Below, in pieces: positions 1-8,723 of a stretch of DNA of 64,000 nucleotides. Every line of letters begins with the position of its first letter. Within the stretch, counting starts at the first letter, position 1. The position numbers were made by a program, and so were the translations under genes. The stretch is from Lentzea albida (GTDB lineage Bacteria; Actinomycetota; Actinomycetes; Mycobacteriales; Pseudonocardiaceae), in assembly GCF_900111005.1 (NCBI RefSeq), contig NZ_FOFV01000002.1, positions 620,001 to 684,000 of the forward strand. The letters run 5' to 3'. The notes beneath the pieces were generated by a model, which did not search any database, had not been told where the DNA came from, and worked only from the letters and a program-made list of their open reading frames with translations.

Positions 1-586
1 CGGCCAGCCAGGCCCCTACGGGCAGCAGCCCTACGGCCAGCCCGGCGGGTTCGGTGGTCCCCCGCCCCCGAAGAAGAGCAACACCGGCCTGATCATCGGT
101 GTCGTCGTCGGCGTGCTGGTGCTCGTCGGCGGCGGCATCACGGCCGCGGTCCTGCTCTCCGGGAACAGCTCCAGCAGCTCGTCGACGGAGGCGGGCGGCA
201 ACTCGAGCAGCTCCGACGAGGCCGCCGAGGTCAAGAAGATCGCGGAGTCGTACTACGCCGCCGGCATCTCGGGTGACACGAGCAAGGCCAAGTCGATGGC
301 CTGCCAGGAGGTCCTCGACGAGGCCAAGGAGGCGGAGAAGAAGCTGGAGAGCCTCACACCGGAGCAGCGCAAGCAGGCCGAGGAACTCGCCAAGCAGCTC
401 AAGCCGGTGGTGAAGGTCAAGGACGCGACCGTGTCGGGCGACGAGGCGCTGGTCAAGATCAACATCTCCACGTCCATGGGTGGTCAGAGCTCGAGCGCCG
501 ACACCGAGGTCAAGTTCAAGAAGATCTCGGGCGACTGGAAGTTCTGCTCGCTCACCAAGGACATCAAGATTCCGACCACCAGGTGA
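1..586 (+). CDS. Pro/Gly/Gln-rich single-pass membrane protein, 5' truncated
   Basis: The gene enters from the left edge (reading frame begins at base 2) and stops at TGA 584-586. The visible part starts with GQPGPYGQQPYGQPGG-type repeats, then a KKSN stop-transfer-like basic patch, a strongly hydrophobic helix rich in Val and Gly (around bases 85-160), a Ser-rich linker, and a soluble domain of about 120 residues with many Lys and Glu and two Cys (ACQE and FCSL). This is a common actinobacterial layout: disordered cytoplasmic N-terminus, one membrane helix and an extracytoplasmic DUF4878/NTF2-like domain. The next gene is a tandem paralogue with a near-identical helix. Function unknown; the extracytoplasmic fold is inferred. 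Confidence 0.8.
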   Translation, partial: GQPGPYGQQPYGQPGGFGGPPPPKKSNTGLIIGVVVGVLVLVGGGITAAVLLSGNSSSSSSTEAGGNSSSSDEAAEVKKIAESYYAAGISGDTSKAKSMACQEVLDEAKEAEKKLESLTPEQRKQAEELAKQLKPVVKVKDATVSGDEALVKINISTSMGGQSSSADTEVKFKKISGDWKFCSLTKDIKIPTTR

Positions 587-629
587 CCCGTCACCGCCGG
601 ATCCGTTCATCACCATCGGGGGAAGTTCC

Positions 630-1499
630 ATGACCTACCCGCCGCAGCAGCCGGGGCCCCACGGCCAGCAGCCGCCGCAGCAGCCCGGCCACGGCCGGCA
701 GCCGCAGCCGGGTCCCGGCCAGTACGGCCAGCAGCCGCCTCCCGGGTACGGCCAGCAGCCCGGCCAGTACGGCCAGCCGCAGCAGGACCCGTTCGGGCAG
801 CAGGGCCCGCCGAGCGGCGGCTTCCAGCAGGCACCGCCCAGCGGTGGGTTCCCCCAGCAGGGCCAGTACGGCCAGCCCGGTCCCTACGGCCAGCAGCCCG
901 GGTACGGCCAGCCCGGTCCGTACGGCCAGCCCGGCGGGTTCGGCGGTCCCCCGCCCAAGAAGAGCAACACCGGCCTGATCATCGGTGTCGTCGTCGGCGT
1001 GCTGGTGCTCGTCGGCGGTGGCGTCACGGCCGCCGTCCTGCTCTCCGGCGGCGACTCGAACAGCACCACCGCCGCGCCGACGTCCGCGAGTTCGGACTCC
1101 GGCGACTCGGACGGCGGCACGAAGCCGACCGCGCCGTCGTCGAAGAGCTCGTCGAGCGGCGGCGACAGCGCGGCGAAGGACGTCGCGGAGGAGTTCACCG
1201 ACCGGGTCCTGAAGGGCGTCCGCGCGGGCACCAGCGACCCGAACGACATCAAGGACCTGGTGTGCACGGCGGAGTTCCCCAAGCTGAAGGCCCAGACGGC
1301 CGCGGCGAACCCGAGCGTCACCGCCACGGTCTCGGAGGTCAGGACGTCGGGGAGCACCGGCACGTTCCGGCAGAAGCTCACCGGGCTCGCCGATCCGGCC
1401 AACCCCGGCAAGGTCACGTCCGGCAGCATCATCTACAAGCTGTCGAAGGAAGGCAGCAAGTGGACGGTCTGCGGCATCGACAAGATCGAGGCCAACTGA
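630..1499 (+). CDS. Tandem paralogue: Pro/Gly/Gln-rich single-pass membrane protein
   Basis: 289 residues. ATG 630 is preceded by GGGGGAAG about 6-8 bases upstream, so I prefer it over the longer open frame. Residues 1-110 are low complexity with repeated YGQP, QQPG and PSGGF units. A KKSNTGLIIG segment leads into a Val/Gly-rich membrane helix (about residues 113-137), then a Thr/Ser/Ala linker and an extracytoplasmic domain of about 120 residues with two Cys (VCTAEF and VCGI) that could form a disulfide. It lies 43 bp after its paralogue on the same strand and ends at a strong hairpin. Function unknown; a secretion or cell-envelope role is only inference from topology. Confidence 0.85.
   Translation: MTYPPQQPGPHGQQPPQQPGHGRQPQPGPGQYGQQPPPGYGQQPGQYGQPQQDPFGQQGPPSGGFQQAPPSGGFPQQGQYGQPGPYGQQPGYGQPGPYGQPGGFGGPPPKKSNTGLIIGVVVGVLVLVGGGVTAAVLLSGGDSNSTTAAPTSASSDSGDSDGGTKPTAPSSKSSSSGGDSAAKDVAEEFTDRVLKGVRAGTSDPNDIKDLVCTAEFPKLKAQTAAANPSVTATVSEVRTSGSTGTFRQKLTGLADPANPGKVTSGSIIYKLSKEGSKWTVCGIDKIEAN
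957..1018 (+). repeat. 62-bp exact repeat shared by the two tandem paralogues
   Basis: Bases 957-1018 are identical to bases 71-132. The repeat encodes the KKSN patch and the start of the membrane helix in both tandem genes, whereas the flanking linkers and C-terminal domains are clearly diverged. Synonymous positions are conserved too, which points to recent duplication or gene conversion limited to the helix region. Confidence 0.85.
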
Positions 1500-1508
1500 T
1501 CTGACGCG

Positions 1509-1547
1509 CGACGGCCCCGCACCTCCGGTGGAGGTGCGGGGCCGTCG
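1509..1547. terminator. Bidirectional hairpin terminator
   Basis: A perfect 16-bp stem (1511-1526 pairing with 1530-1545) with a 3-nt loop, extended by two more pairs at the base. It sits between two converging genes (stops at 1499 and 1554). There is no T-tract, as is common in high-GC actinobacteria. Confidence 0.85.
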
Positions 1548-1553
1548 TCGTGC

Positions 1554-2393
<840 letters not shown>

Positions 2394-3512
2394 TCAAACG
2401 CCCTTCTCAATGGCCGCACGCAGGTCCTCCCTGCGCAGCACACCGGCCGGGCGGCCCTCCATGTCCACGACGAGGAACTGCCACGCGGCGGTCTCCTGGA
2501 CCTGCTTCACGATCTCCTCGCCGGGCTCTCCGGCGAACAGCACGGTCTCCGGCCGGATCGGCTCCGCGGCCTGCTCGGCGGGCGCGAAGGGGCTGGCGGC
2601 GGCGAGCTTGCGCGCCAGTTCCGCGTCGAGCAGCCCGGCCGCCACCCCGTCCGCCCGCACCAGCACCACACCCCGGCCGGCCGACGTGCTCAGCGCGTCC
2701 GCGACGGGACTCTCCGCGGGCAGCTGGAGCACGGGCAGGATGAGGTCGTCGAGCGTCACACCGGCAGGCCACGTACGGCGCCGTTCCCCGGCAAGCTCAC
2801 TCCTCGCACCAGCGACGACGCCCCACGCCGTGAGCACGCACACGCCGAACCGCAACCAACGGTCCTGTGCCCCCTCAGCAACGCCGTACAGCGCCCACAC
2901 CACCAGCGCGATGGCCACGGCAATGCCACCGACCACGGCAACACGCGTACCCGTGGCCCGTTGCCCGGTAACGGCCCACACGCCGGCCCGCACGATCCGC
3001 CCGCCGTCCAACGGCAACCCGGGCAGCAGGTTGAAGATCGCGACGGCGGCGTTGGCGGCGGCGAGCTGGAACACCAGCACCCACACCACGCCGTGCTGCT
3101 CCATGACGGTCGCACCCACGCCGAAGACCGCCGCCAGCGCGATCGACACAAGAGGACCGGCCCCCGCGACCGCACCTTCGTGGCCGGGCTTGCCGGGCGT
3201 GCGCATGATCTCGGTGGACCCGCCGAGCAGGAACAGGTGCAGTCGCCTGACCGGCAACCCCAGCCGCAGCGCCGCGACGCAGTGCCCCAGCTCGTGGGCG
3301 AGCACGGAGACGCCGAGGAAGACGGCGAGCAACACCGCCATCAGCAACCCGACACCGGGCGGCGTGCCGGGAGCGAGGTCGTCGACGAACGGCGCGTAGA
3401 AGGCCACCACGATCGCCGAGCCGATCCACCACGACGGCGCGAGCAACACCGGGATGCCCGCCACCCGGAACAGCAGCAGGCCGCCCACTCGATCACTGGT
3501 CCGCGCGGCCAC
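2394..3512 (-). CDS. Site-2 protease family (M50) zinc metalloprotease with CBS pair
   Basis: 372 residues if translation starts at GTG 3512; the frame stays open upstream but becomes low-complexity Gly/Arg-rich, so I reject the longer form. It is an intramembrane metalloprotease. HELGH (zinc ligands and catalytic Glu) lies in an early helix, with the third ligand in LPLDGGR near residue 167, and about six hydrophobic segments are visible. The C-terminal 120 residues are soluble and read as a tandem CBS pair (for example VVLVRADGVAAGLLD and FLVVDMEGRPAGVLR), usually a nucleotide-responsive regulatory module. This CBS-bearing class corresponds to Rip3-like actinobacterial proteins; the substrate is unknown. 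It is likely in an operon with trmI downstream. The exact start is uncertain. Confidence 0.87.
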   Translation of the reverse strand: MAARTSDRVGGLLLFRVAGIPVLLAPSWWIGSAIVVAFYAPFVDDLAPGTPPGVGLLMAVLLAVFLGVSVLAHELGHCVAALRLGLPVRRLHLFLLGGSTEIMRTPGKPGHEGAVAGAGPLVSIALAAVFGVGATVMEQHGVVWVLVFQLAAANAAVAIFNLLPGLPLDGGRIVRAGVWAVTGQRATGTRVAVVGGIAVAIALVVWALYGVAEGAQDRWLRFGVCVLTAWGVVAGARSELAGERRRTWPAGVTLDDLILPVLQLPAESPVADALSTSAGRGVVLVRADGVAAGLLDAELARKLAAASPFAPAEQAAEPIRPETVLFAGEPGEEIVKQVQETAAWQFLVVDMEGRPAGVLRREDLRAAIEKGV

Positions 3513-3772
3513 GGGAGCACTGTAGAGCGGTGGGTGTGATCTCGCGGTTCGGTGGCCGCCCATCCCCACTGCACATGCCTGCCTGGCCACACCGGCGCTC
3601 CCGGCACAACTGCTCTCTCCTCCGCGGCCCTCACCACCCCCGCTCAGGCGCCCTTTCCCGGCCACCCGGCCCCCCACTCCCCTCTCCCCCGTCCCCAGCG
3701 CCCTTCCCCACCACATCCGCCCCGCTCCCCCTCCCCCGCCGACACCCGCCGCCCCACCGCCCCGCGCAGGAA
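3513..3772. other. Intergenic region with strongly C-rich strand (divergent promoters)
   Basis: About 260 bp between divergent genes with no convincing coding frame. From about 3600 to 3770 the plus strand is overwhelmingly pyrimidine, with long C and CT runs and few G, unlike anything else in the window. The right edge carries the promoter of the RecB-type nuclease. I see no hairpin or RNA family here. Confidence 0.6.
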
Positions 3773-3794
3773 TGTCAGACCCCTGTCCTAGGGT
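3773..3794 (+). promoter_or_regulatory. PafBC/RecA-independent DNA-damage promoter (recB-type nuclease)
   Basis: TGTCAGAC at 3773-3780, exactly 8 bases, then TAGGGT at 3789-3794. This fits the published mycobacterial RecA-NDp/PafBC consensus TGTCRGTG-N8-TAnnnT in the TGTCR core and the TAnnnT hexamer. The start ATG at 3802 lies 7 bases after the -10, so the mRNA should be leaderless or almost so. Confidence 0.75.
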
Positions 3795-3801
3795 GCGAAC
3801 C

Positions 3802-4647
3802 ATGAGCACCACGTTGCGCAGGCCCGCGCTCTCGCCTTCCCGGGCAGGGGACTTCAAGCAGTGCCCGCTGCTCTACCGGTTCCGCGCGGTCGACCGGCTG
3901 CCGGAGAGGCCGACGAAGGCGCAGGTCCGCGGCACGGTGGTGCACGCGGTGCTCGAAGACCTGTTCGCACTGCCCGCCGCCGAGCGCGTGCCCGACCGCG
4001 CCCGTTCGATGATCACGCCGGCCTGGGAGCGCGTGAAGGCCGAACGCCCGGAGTTCGCCACGCTCTTCGAGGCCGAGGGCAGTGAGGAGGAGGCGGAGTG
4101 GCTGAGGTCCGCCACGAAGCTGCTGGACGGCTACTTCGGCCTCGAGGACCCGAGGCGCCTGGAGCCGGAGTCGCGCGAGCTGCTCGTCGAGTCCGAGCTG
4201 CCCTCCGGCGTGCTGCTGCGCGGCTACATCGACCGCGTGGACGTCGCCCCGACGGGTGAGATCCGCGTGGTCGACTACAAGACCGGCGCCGCGCCCCGCG
4301 AGATCGGCGAGGCGAAGGCGCTGTTCCAGATGAAGTTCTACGCGCTGGTGCTGTGGAAGCTGCGCGGCGTCGTCCCCCGCCAGCTGCGCCTGATGTACCT
4401 GGCCGACCGCCAGGCCCTCGCCTACACGCCGGACGAGGGCGAGCTGGCCCGCTTCGAGCGCACGCTCGACGCGATCTGGCAGGCCATCATGCGCGCGGCC
4501 CCGACCGGCGACTTCCGCCCGAACCCCAGCCGCCTGTGCGACTACTGCGACCACAAGGCCTTCTGCCCCGCGTTCGACGGCACGCCGCCGCCCTACCCCG
4601 GCTGGCCCGAGCCCGACGACACCGAGACCCTCCAGGACCGCGACTGA
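3802..4647 (+). CDS. RecB-family PD-(D/E)XK exonuclease with Fe-S cluster
   Basis: 281 residues from ATG 3802, chosen because a promoter -10 ends 7 bases upstream. The PDDEXK_1 nuclease core is visible: a conserved GxxVHxxLE-like segment (GTVVHAVLEDL), a catalytic Asp in GYIDRVD, and DYKTG supplying the D...ExK-type lysine. Four Cys likely hold a 4Fe-4S staple as in AddB/Cas4-like nucleases: one at the N-terminus (FKQCPLLY) and three at the C-terminus (CDYCDHKAFC). The family cleaves DNA ends during repair; standalone members are orthologous to mycobacterial Rv2119. The DNA-damage-type promoter supports a repair role. The stop overlaps the next start (TGATG), indicating translational coupling. 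Confidence 0.9.
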   Translation: MSTTLRRPALSPSRAGDFKQCPLLYRFRAVDRLPERPTKAQVRGTVVHAVLEDLFALPAAERVPDRARSMITPAWERVKAERPEFATLFEAEGSEEEAEWLRSATKLLDGYFGLEDPRRLEPESRELLVESELPSGVLLRGYIDRVDVAPTGEIRVVDYKTGAAPREIGEAKALFQMKFYALVLWKLRGVVPRQLRLMYLADRQALAYTPDEGELARFERTLDAIWQAIMRAAPTGDFRPNPSRLCDYCDHKAFCPAFDGTPPPYPGWPEPDDTETLQDRD

Positions 4648-5417
4648 TGCCGGCCTTCTACCTGCCGCTGGGCGACGACACGTTCCGCTCCACCGAACAC
4701 ACCGTCGGCCCGTGGGGCCCGGACAGCCAGCACCTGGGCCCGCCCTCCGCGCTGCTGGTGCGCGCTCTGCTGGGTCTGGGCAACCCGTCGTCGGCACTGG
4801 CCCGCGTCACGTTCGAGGTCCTCGGCCCGGTCCCGGTGGCCGACCTGACGGTGTCCACGTCGGTCGAACGCCCCGGCCGCTCCGTCGAGTTGCTGGCGGC
4901 AACGCTCTCCCACGAGGGCCGCGCAGTCCTGACGGCCCGTGCGTGGCGCATCGTCGGTGCGGACACCACGGCGGTGGCAGGCGGCGAGGTTCCGGCGATG
5001 GCACCGCCGGACATGGCTGTCCCGATGGAGGTCCCGGACCACTGGGGCGGCGGCTACCTGGCCGCCGTCGAGTGGCTCTCCCTGTCGGGCGGCATCTTCA
5101 CTCCGGGCGACGCCCAGGTGTGGGCCCGCCCGAAGGTCGCCGTCGTCGAGGGTTTCGAGCCGACGCCGGAGGAACGCCTCTTCTCCGTCGTCGACTCGGC
5201 CAGCGGCGTCTCGTCCCGTGTGGACATCCGCAAGTGGTACGCCATCAACACGGACCTGACGGTCCACCTGCACCGCCGGCCCGTCGGCGAGTGGGTGGGC
5301 ATGGACGCGCGGACGACCATCGGGCCGGACGGGGTCGGACTCGCGACCAGCGTCGTGCACGACGCGGAGGGGCCGGTGGGCACGACGGCGCAGGCGCTGT
5401 TCGTGCGCGAGCGCTGA
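4647..5417 (+). CDS. Acyl-CoA thioesterase family protein (double hotdog)
   Basis: 256 residues. ATG 4647 shares a base with the stop of the nuclease gene. Composition and blocks match the TesB-like/4HBT_3 family: an N-terminal half with a GPPSALLVRAL helix followed by RVTFEVLGPVPVADL, and a second hotdog half ending TSVVHDAEGPVGTTAQALFV. Such proteins hydrolyse acyl-CoA thioesters; chain-length preference cannot be read from sequence. Although coupled to the nuclease gene, a functional link is not obvious and may reflect operon packing. A 62-bp gap follows before the phosphoribosyltransferase gene. Confidence 0.78.
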   Translation: MPAFYLPLGDDTFRSTEHTVGPWGPDSQHLGPPSALLVRALLGLGNPSSALARVTFEVLGPVPVADLTVSTSVERPGRSVELLAATLSHEGRAVLTARAWRIVGADTTAVAGGEVPAMAPPDMAVPMEVPDHWGGGYLAAVEWLSLSGGIFTPGDAQVWARPKVAVVEGFEPTPEERLFSVVDSASGVSSRVDIRKWYAINTDLTVHLHRRPVGEWVGMDARTTIGPDGVGLATSVVHDAEGPVGTTAQALFVRER

Positions 5418-5479
5418 CGAGCACCACTCGTCCTGCCGCTCGCCTCCCACGACGGAAGGCGCGTAGCGTCAACGGGACT

Positions 5480-6121
5480 GTGAAGAGGTTCGCGAACCGG
5501 CAGGAAGCGGGCCGCGCCCTGGCAGCGCGACTCGCCGCTCGCCCCTGGCACGACCCGCTGGTCCTGGGCCTGCCCCGAGGCGGTGTCCCGGTCGCGCGGG
5601 AGGTGGCGAGCCGCCTCGAAGCCGAACTCGACGTCGTCGTCGCACGCAAGATCGGCGCGCCAGGGCACCCCGAGTACGGCGTGGGAGCGGTGACGGCCGA
5701 CAGCGAGCCGATCTACGACCCGAGGGCGCTCCGAGCGCTGAACCTCACCGAGGAACAACTGGGCCGCACCTGCGACGAAGAGCGCAAAGAGGCACAGCGG
5801 CGCACGCTCCTCTACCGCGGCGCCAAGCCGCTCACCATTGAGAACCGCGACGTCATCCTCGTGGACGACGGCCTGGCCACCGGAGTCACCGCGCGGGCGG
5901 CACTGCTCTGGATCGCCCAGCGCGCACCGAAGAGCGTCACCCTGGCCGTGCCCGTGGCCGCCCGGGAGTCGCTCAGGACGTTCAGCACCCCGGTGGTCGC
6001 CGTCCTGACGCCGAAGCACTTCCAGTCCGTGAGCCGCTGGTACGAGAGCTTCGATCAGACCACGGACGACGAGGTGCTCAGCGCGCTCTCGAAGTGGGAG
6101 ACCACCGGGAACGGCGAGTAG
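5480..6121 (+). CDS. Phosphoribosyltransferase family protein
   Basis: 213 residues from GTG 5480. The PRPP-binding loop VILVDDGLATGVTA is near residue 120, and the N-terminal half carries LGLPRGGVPVA and VVVARKIGAPGHPEYGVGAV, typical of the actinobacterial PRTase group that includes Rv0571c. These are assigned type I phosphoribosyltransferase folds of unproven substrate, often found in stress-related loci. The 3' end overlaps the converging monooxygenase-like gene by 67 bp. The start is moderately sure because no strong ribosome binding site precedes it. Confidence 0.85.
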   Translation: MKRFANRQEAGRALAARLAARPWHDPLVLGLPRGGVPVAREVASRLEAELDVVVARKIGAPGHPEYGVGAVTADSEPIYDPRALRALNLTEEQLGRTCDEERKEAQRRTLLYRGAKPLTIENRDVILVDDGLATGVTARAALLWIAQRAPKSVTLAVPVAARESLRTFSTPVVAVLTPKHFQSVSRWYESFDQTTDDEVLSALSKWETTGNGE

Positions 6122-6366
6122 AAGCGGTGCAGCAGCGACGACCACCGCTCGTAGGACGGCCCCTGCCGGAACCCGACCTCGTGCGCCTCGACCGAGTCCC
6201 AGCGCACGAGCAGCAGGTAGCGCGACGGCGTTTCCAGGCACCGCAGCAGTTCGAGGCCGTGGAAGCCCGGCGAGGCGGAGATCAGCTCCCGCGCCTCGCC
6301 GAACGCCCACTCGAAGTCCTGCTCGGAGCCCGGCAGGACGTCGAGCAGGGCGTGCTCCGTGATCAC
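6055..6366 (-). CDS. Antibiotic biosynthesis monooxygenase (ABM) domain protein
   Basis: 103 residues from GTG 6366. A small ferredoxin-like ABM fold: [19 protein letters not shown], then [27 protein letters not shown] and a C-terminal helix with YERW. Members act as cofactor-free monooxygenases or haem/quinol-binding proteins, usually as dimers. The GTG overlaps the hisG stop (GTGA), so it is translationally coupled as the last gene of a hisE-hisG-ABM operon. No role in histidine synthesis is implied by the fold. The C-terminal 22 residues overlap the converging PRTase gene. Confidence 0.82.
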   Translation of the reverse strand: MITEHALLDVLPGSEQDFEWAFGEARELISASPGFHGLELLRCLETPSRYLLLVRWDSVEAHEVGFRQGPSYERWSSLLHRFYSPFPVVSHFESALSTSSSVV

Positions 6367-7223
6367 AGGCGGCAGAACCGGATGTCCGAGGCCAGCACGG
6401 CCTTGGCGCCGATGGCGGCCAGCTCGTCCATCACCTTGTTCGCCTCCTTGCGCGACACCATCGCCCGCACGGCCGCCCAGTCCGGGTTGGCCAGCGGCGC
6501 GACCGTCGGTGACTCCAGGCCCGGGGTGAGGGCCACGGCGGCGTCGAGGATCGAACGCGGGCAGTCGTAGTCGAGCATCAGGTACTGCTGCGCGAACACG
6601 ACGCCCTGCAGGCGGGCGGTGAGCTGCTTCTTGGCCGCCGTGAGCTCCGAGCCGTTGCGGTGGATGAGGACCGCCTCCGACTCGCAGATCGGCTCGCCGA
6701 ACGGCACTAGGTCGTGCTGGCGCAGGGTGCGGCCGGAGCCCACCACGTCGGCGATCAGGTCGGCCACGCCCAGCTGGATCGAGATCTCGACGGCGCCGTC
6801 GAGGCGGATCACCTTCGCGGTGATGCCGCGGGCCTTGAGGTCGCGGCCGACGAGCTTCGGGTACGCCGTGGCGAGGCGCTTGCCCTCCAGGTCCTCGACC
6901 TTCCAGTCGGTGCCGCGGGGGCCCGCGTAGCGGAAGGTCGACGAGCCGAAGCCCAGTGCCAGCAGCTCCTCGACGGAGGAACCGTTGTCGTCGGCGCCCG
7001 AGTCGGCGGCCAGGTCGCGGCCGGTGATGCCGAGGTCCAGGTCGCCGGACGCCACGTAGATCGCGATGTCCTTGGGGCGCAGGAAGAAGAACTCGACCTC
7101 GTTGTTGTTGTCGAGCACGGTGAGGTCGCGGGGCTCGTGCCGCTGCCGGTAACCGGCCTCGGTGAGCATGGCGGAGGCGCGTTCGGCGAGCGCGCCCTTG
7201 TTCGGGACTGCTACGCGCAGCAT
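6363..7223 (-). CDS. hisG: ATP phosphoribosyltransferase HisG (long form)
   Basis: 286 residues from ATG 7223; upstream in-frame sequence is Arg/Ser-rich and noncoding. It catalyses the first step of histidine synthesis, ATP plus PRPP to phosphoribosyl-ATP. Visible landmarks are [11 protein letters not shown] at the N-terminus, DLGITGRDL near residue 66, [14 protein letters not shown] near residue 155, and a C-terminal ACT-like regulatory domain from about 205 ([21 protein letters not shown]). This is the HisG-long type that is feedback-inhibited by histidine as a hexamer. It lies 16 bp after hisE. Confidence 0.96.
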   Translation of the reverse strand: MLRVAVPNKGALAERASAMLTEAGYRQRHEPRDLTVLDNNNEVEFFFLRPKDIAIYVASGDLDLGITGRDLAADSGADDNGSSVEELLALGFGSSTFRYAGPRGTDWKVEDLEGKRLATAYPKLVGRDLKARGITAKVIRLDGAVEISIQLGVADLIADVVGSGRTLRQHDLVPFGEPICESEAVLIHRNGSELTAAKKQLTARLQGVVFAQQYLMLDYDCPRSILDAAVALTPGLESPTVAPLANPDWAAVRAMVSRKEANKVMDELAAIGAKAVLASDIRFCRL

Positions 7224-7239
7224 GTGGAGGTCTTTTCCG

Positions 7240-7503
7240 TCAGAGGTACTTGTACACGTCTTCGAGGGTGAGCCCACGGCCCAGCATGAGCACCTGGAGG
7301 CGGTAGAGCAGCTGCGAGATCTCTTCGGAGAGCTTCTCGTCGGACTCGTACTCGGCGGCGATCCAGACCTCGCCCGCCTCCTCCAGGACCTTCTTGCCCT
7401 GCGCATGGACCCCGGCCTCGAGCGCGGCGACGGTGCCGGAACCTTCCGGCTTGGTGGCGGCTCGTTCGGTCAGTTCAGCGAACAGGGAATCGAAGGTCTT
7501 CAC
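7240..7503 (-). CDS. hisE: Phosphoribosyl-ATP pyrophosphatase HisE
   Basis: 87 residues from GTG 7503, preceded by GGGAGGATG with GGAGG about 8-10 bases upstream. It hydrolyses phosphoribosyl-ATP to phosphoribosyl-AMP in the second step of histidine synthesis. The all-alpha MazG-like fold is clear: [28 protein letters not shown] (metal-binding ExxE), and [14 protein letters not shown]. The length is normal for standalone actinobacterial HisE. It is the first gene of the hisE-hisG-ABM transcription unit. Confidence 0.95.
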   Translation of the reverse strand: MKTFDSLFAELTERAATKPEGSGTVAALEAGVHAQGKKVLEEAGEVWIAAEYESDEKLSEEISQLLYRLQVLMLGRGLTLEDVYKYL

Positions 7504-7611
7504 GGCTCCACATCCTCCCATCCCGGCGACCCCCGTCCACACCGCGGTCGCATCTGTCCCAGGCGGTGGACGTGATCTGTCCTGCATGGACACCCGGTAG
7601 CGTGAATTCCC

Positions 7612-8262
7612 GTGTCCGAATTCGCGGAGGTCCTGCACGCGCTGCGCCGGGTGCGCGGAATCAACCCGTTCTTCGCGCTCGACGTGGGGCGTCCGAACGA
7701 GTCCTGGTTGCCGGGAACGGCACTGCTGGAGGGCCCGGCGCTCAAAACCACGATCGACGCCATCGCGAACCGGTACAAGGCCGACGAACCCCGTGTCGCG
7801 GCGAGCCTGTTCTTCCTCAGCTACACGGCGCGGCTGCTCAGCCCGCTGACGGCCGCGAACCTGCCCATCGACGTCCGCCCCGAGAACCTGTGGTGGCGGC
7901 ACGATCCCGCGAACGGCCTGAGCGTCCGGATCGACGAGCCGCGGCTGGGCCCGCCGGCCGCCGAGGCGCTCGCACCCGTGGTGGAGGCCGTCCAGGCGGT
8001 CGCCCCGGTGGCGACCGGATTGTTGTGGGGCAACGCGATGTCCAACATCGCGGGGGCGCTGAAAATGGTTGTGCGCGCACGCATGCTCACGGCGGAAGAA
8101 GCGGAAGAACGGGGCGAACTGCTCATGAGCGCGCCGCCGTTCGAACAGGCGGGGCAATTTCTGAGCTTTCCCGGCGAGCTCGGTTTCCGGCGCAGGAGCT
8201 GCTGCCTGTACTACCGCGTCGCCGCAGGTGGGAAGTGCGGCGACTGCCCACTCGTGAAGTGA
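7612..8262 (+). CDS. FhuF-like ferric iron reductase (2Fe-2S) protein
   Basis: 216 residues from GTG 7612. The C-terminal CC-x10-C-x2-C pattern (CCLYYRV...KCGDCPL) is the FhuF-type 2Fe-2S ligand set. The body is a helical IucA/FhuF-like domain with [15 protein letters not shown], followed by [16 protein letters not shown]. FhuF proteins reduce ferric siderophore complexes in the cytoplasm to release iron. A TAGCGT hexamer at 7598-7603 lies 8 bases before the GTG, suggesting a leaderless transcript. It is divergent from hisE and directly precedes the cobalamin riboswitch and cobalt-uptake genes, giving a small metal-acquisition cluster. Confidence 0.85.
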   Translation: MSEFAEVLHALRRVRGINPFFALDVGRPNESWLPGTALLEGPALKTTIDAIANRYKADEPRVAASLFFLSYTARLLSPLTAANLPIDVRPENLWWRHDPANGLSVRIDEPRLGPPAAEALAPVVEAVQAVAPVATGLLWGNAMSNIAGALKMVVRARMLTAEEAEERGELLMSAPPFEQAGQFLSFPGELGFRRRSCCLYYRVAAGGKCGDCPLVK

Positions 8263-8315
8263 GGAACGCAACAACTCTTATGGCCGGTTGTGCTTAACGG
8301 GCCGATCAACTTACG

Positions 8316-8480
8316 GTGCACGCGCCGCAGTGACGGGAAGCCGGTGGAAATCCGGCGCGGTCCTCGCCACTGTGACCGGGAAGCGATCCCCGCCGAGCAC
8401 GTCACTGGTCCCCGCCGGGACTGGGAAGACGCGGGGGCAGCGTTGATCCGGGAGTCAGGAGACCGGCTGCGGCGCCGCAA
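8316..8480 (+). promoter_or_regulatory. Cobalamin (B12) riboswitch upstream of cbtB-cbtA
   Basis: The hallmark elements are in order: GGGAA then GCCGGTG (8335-8345), AAATCCGG, GCGGTCCTCGCCACTGTGACCGGGAAGC (split here as GCGGTCCTCGCC and ACTGTGACCGGGAA), a second GTCACTGG, GGGAAGACG, and the B12-box-like AGTCAGGAGACC (about 8454-8465). P1 is closed by 8322-8330 pairing with 8467-8475 (9 bp). A possible promoter, TTGTGC (8288-8293)-N18-TACGGT (8312-8317), precedes it. The start of cbtB lies about 40 bases downstream, so B12 binding probably represses translation or transcription of the cobalt-uptake pair. Confidence 0.95.
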
Positions 8481-8518
8481 GGAGAGTTGACCTTCCACGA
8501 GGTATGGAGGAGCCCGTC

Positions 8519-8707
8519 ATGACGAGCCCCGCAGCAAGCCTGTCCGCCGTCCGCGTGCCCAAATGGGCCTTCGCCGTCTCACTGCTCGGCCTGATCGTCA
8601 CCTACCTGGTCCTGCAGGAGAACGGCCTCGCGCTCGGCGCGGGATCCGAGTTGCTGCACGAGTTCTTCCACGACGGCCGCCACGCCCTCGGCGTCCCCTG
8701 CCACTGA
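8519..8707 (+). CDS. cbtB: Cobalt transporter subunit CbtB
   Basis: 62 residues from ATG 8519, which has GGAGGA 6-7 bases upstream; an in-frame ATG at 8504 is too close to the riboswitch and lacks a ribosome binding site. It is a single membrane helix (FAVSLLGLIVTYLVL) followed by a conserved His-rich C-terminus (HEFFHDGRHALGVPCH), the hallmark of CbtB and the likely cobalt-binding site. It pairs with CbtA 16 bp downstream and is controlled by the B12 riboswitch, consistent with cobalt uptake for cobalamin synthesis. Confidence 0.92.
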   Translation: MTSPAASLSAVRVPKWAFAVSLLGLIVTYLVLQENGLALGAGSELLHEFFHDGRHALGVPCH

Positions 8708-8723
8708 TCCGCCGATCACGCAG

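Noticed and set aside
1..1000. Short tandem nucleotide repeats (GGCCAGC units) as a CRISPR array or satellite
   Set aside because: They are in-frame codons for Gly-Gln-Pro-Tyr repeats in proteins, without spacers of constant length.
2394..3857. 487-residue version of the M50 protease
   Set aside because: The extra 115 residues are Gly/Arg-rich, derive from the C-rich intergenic strand and overlap the nuclease promoter and start.
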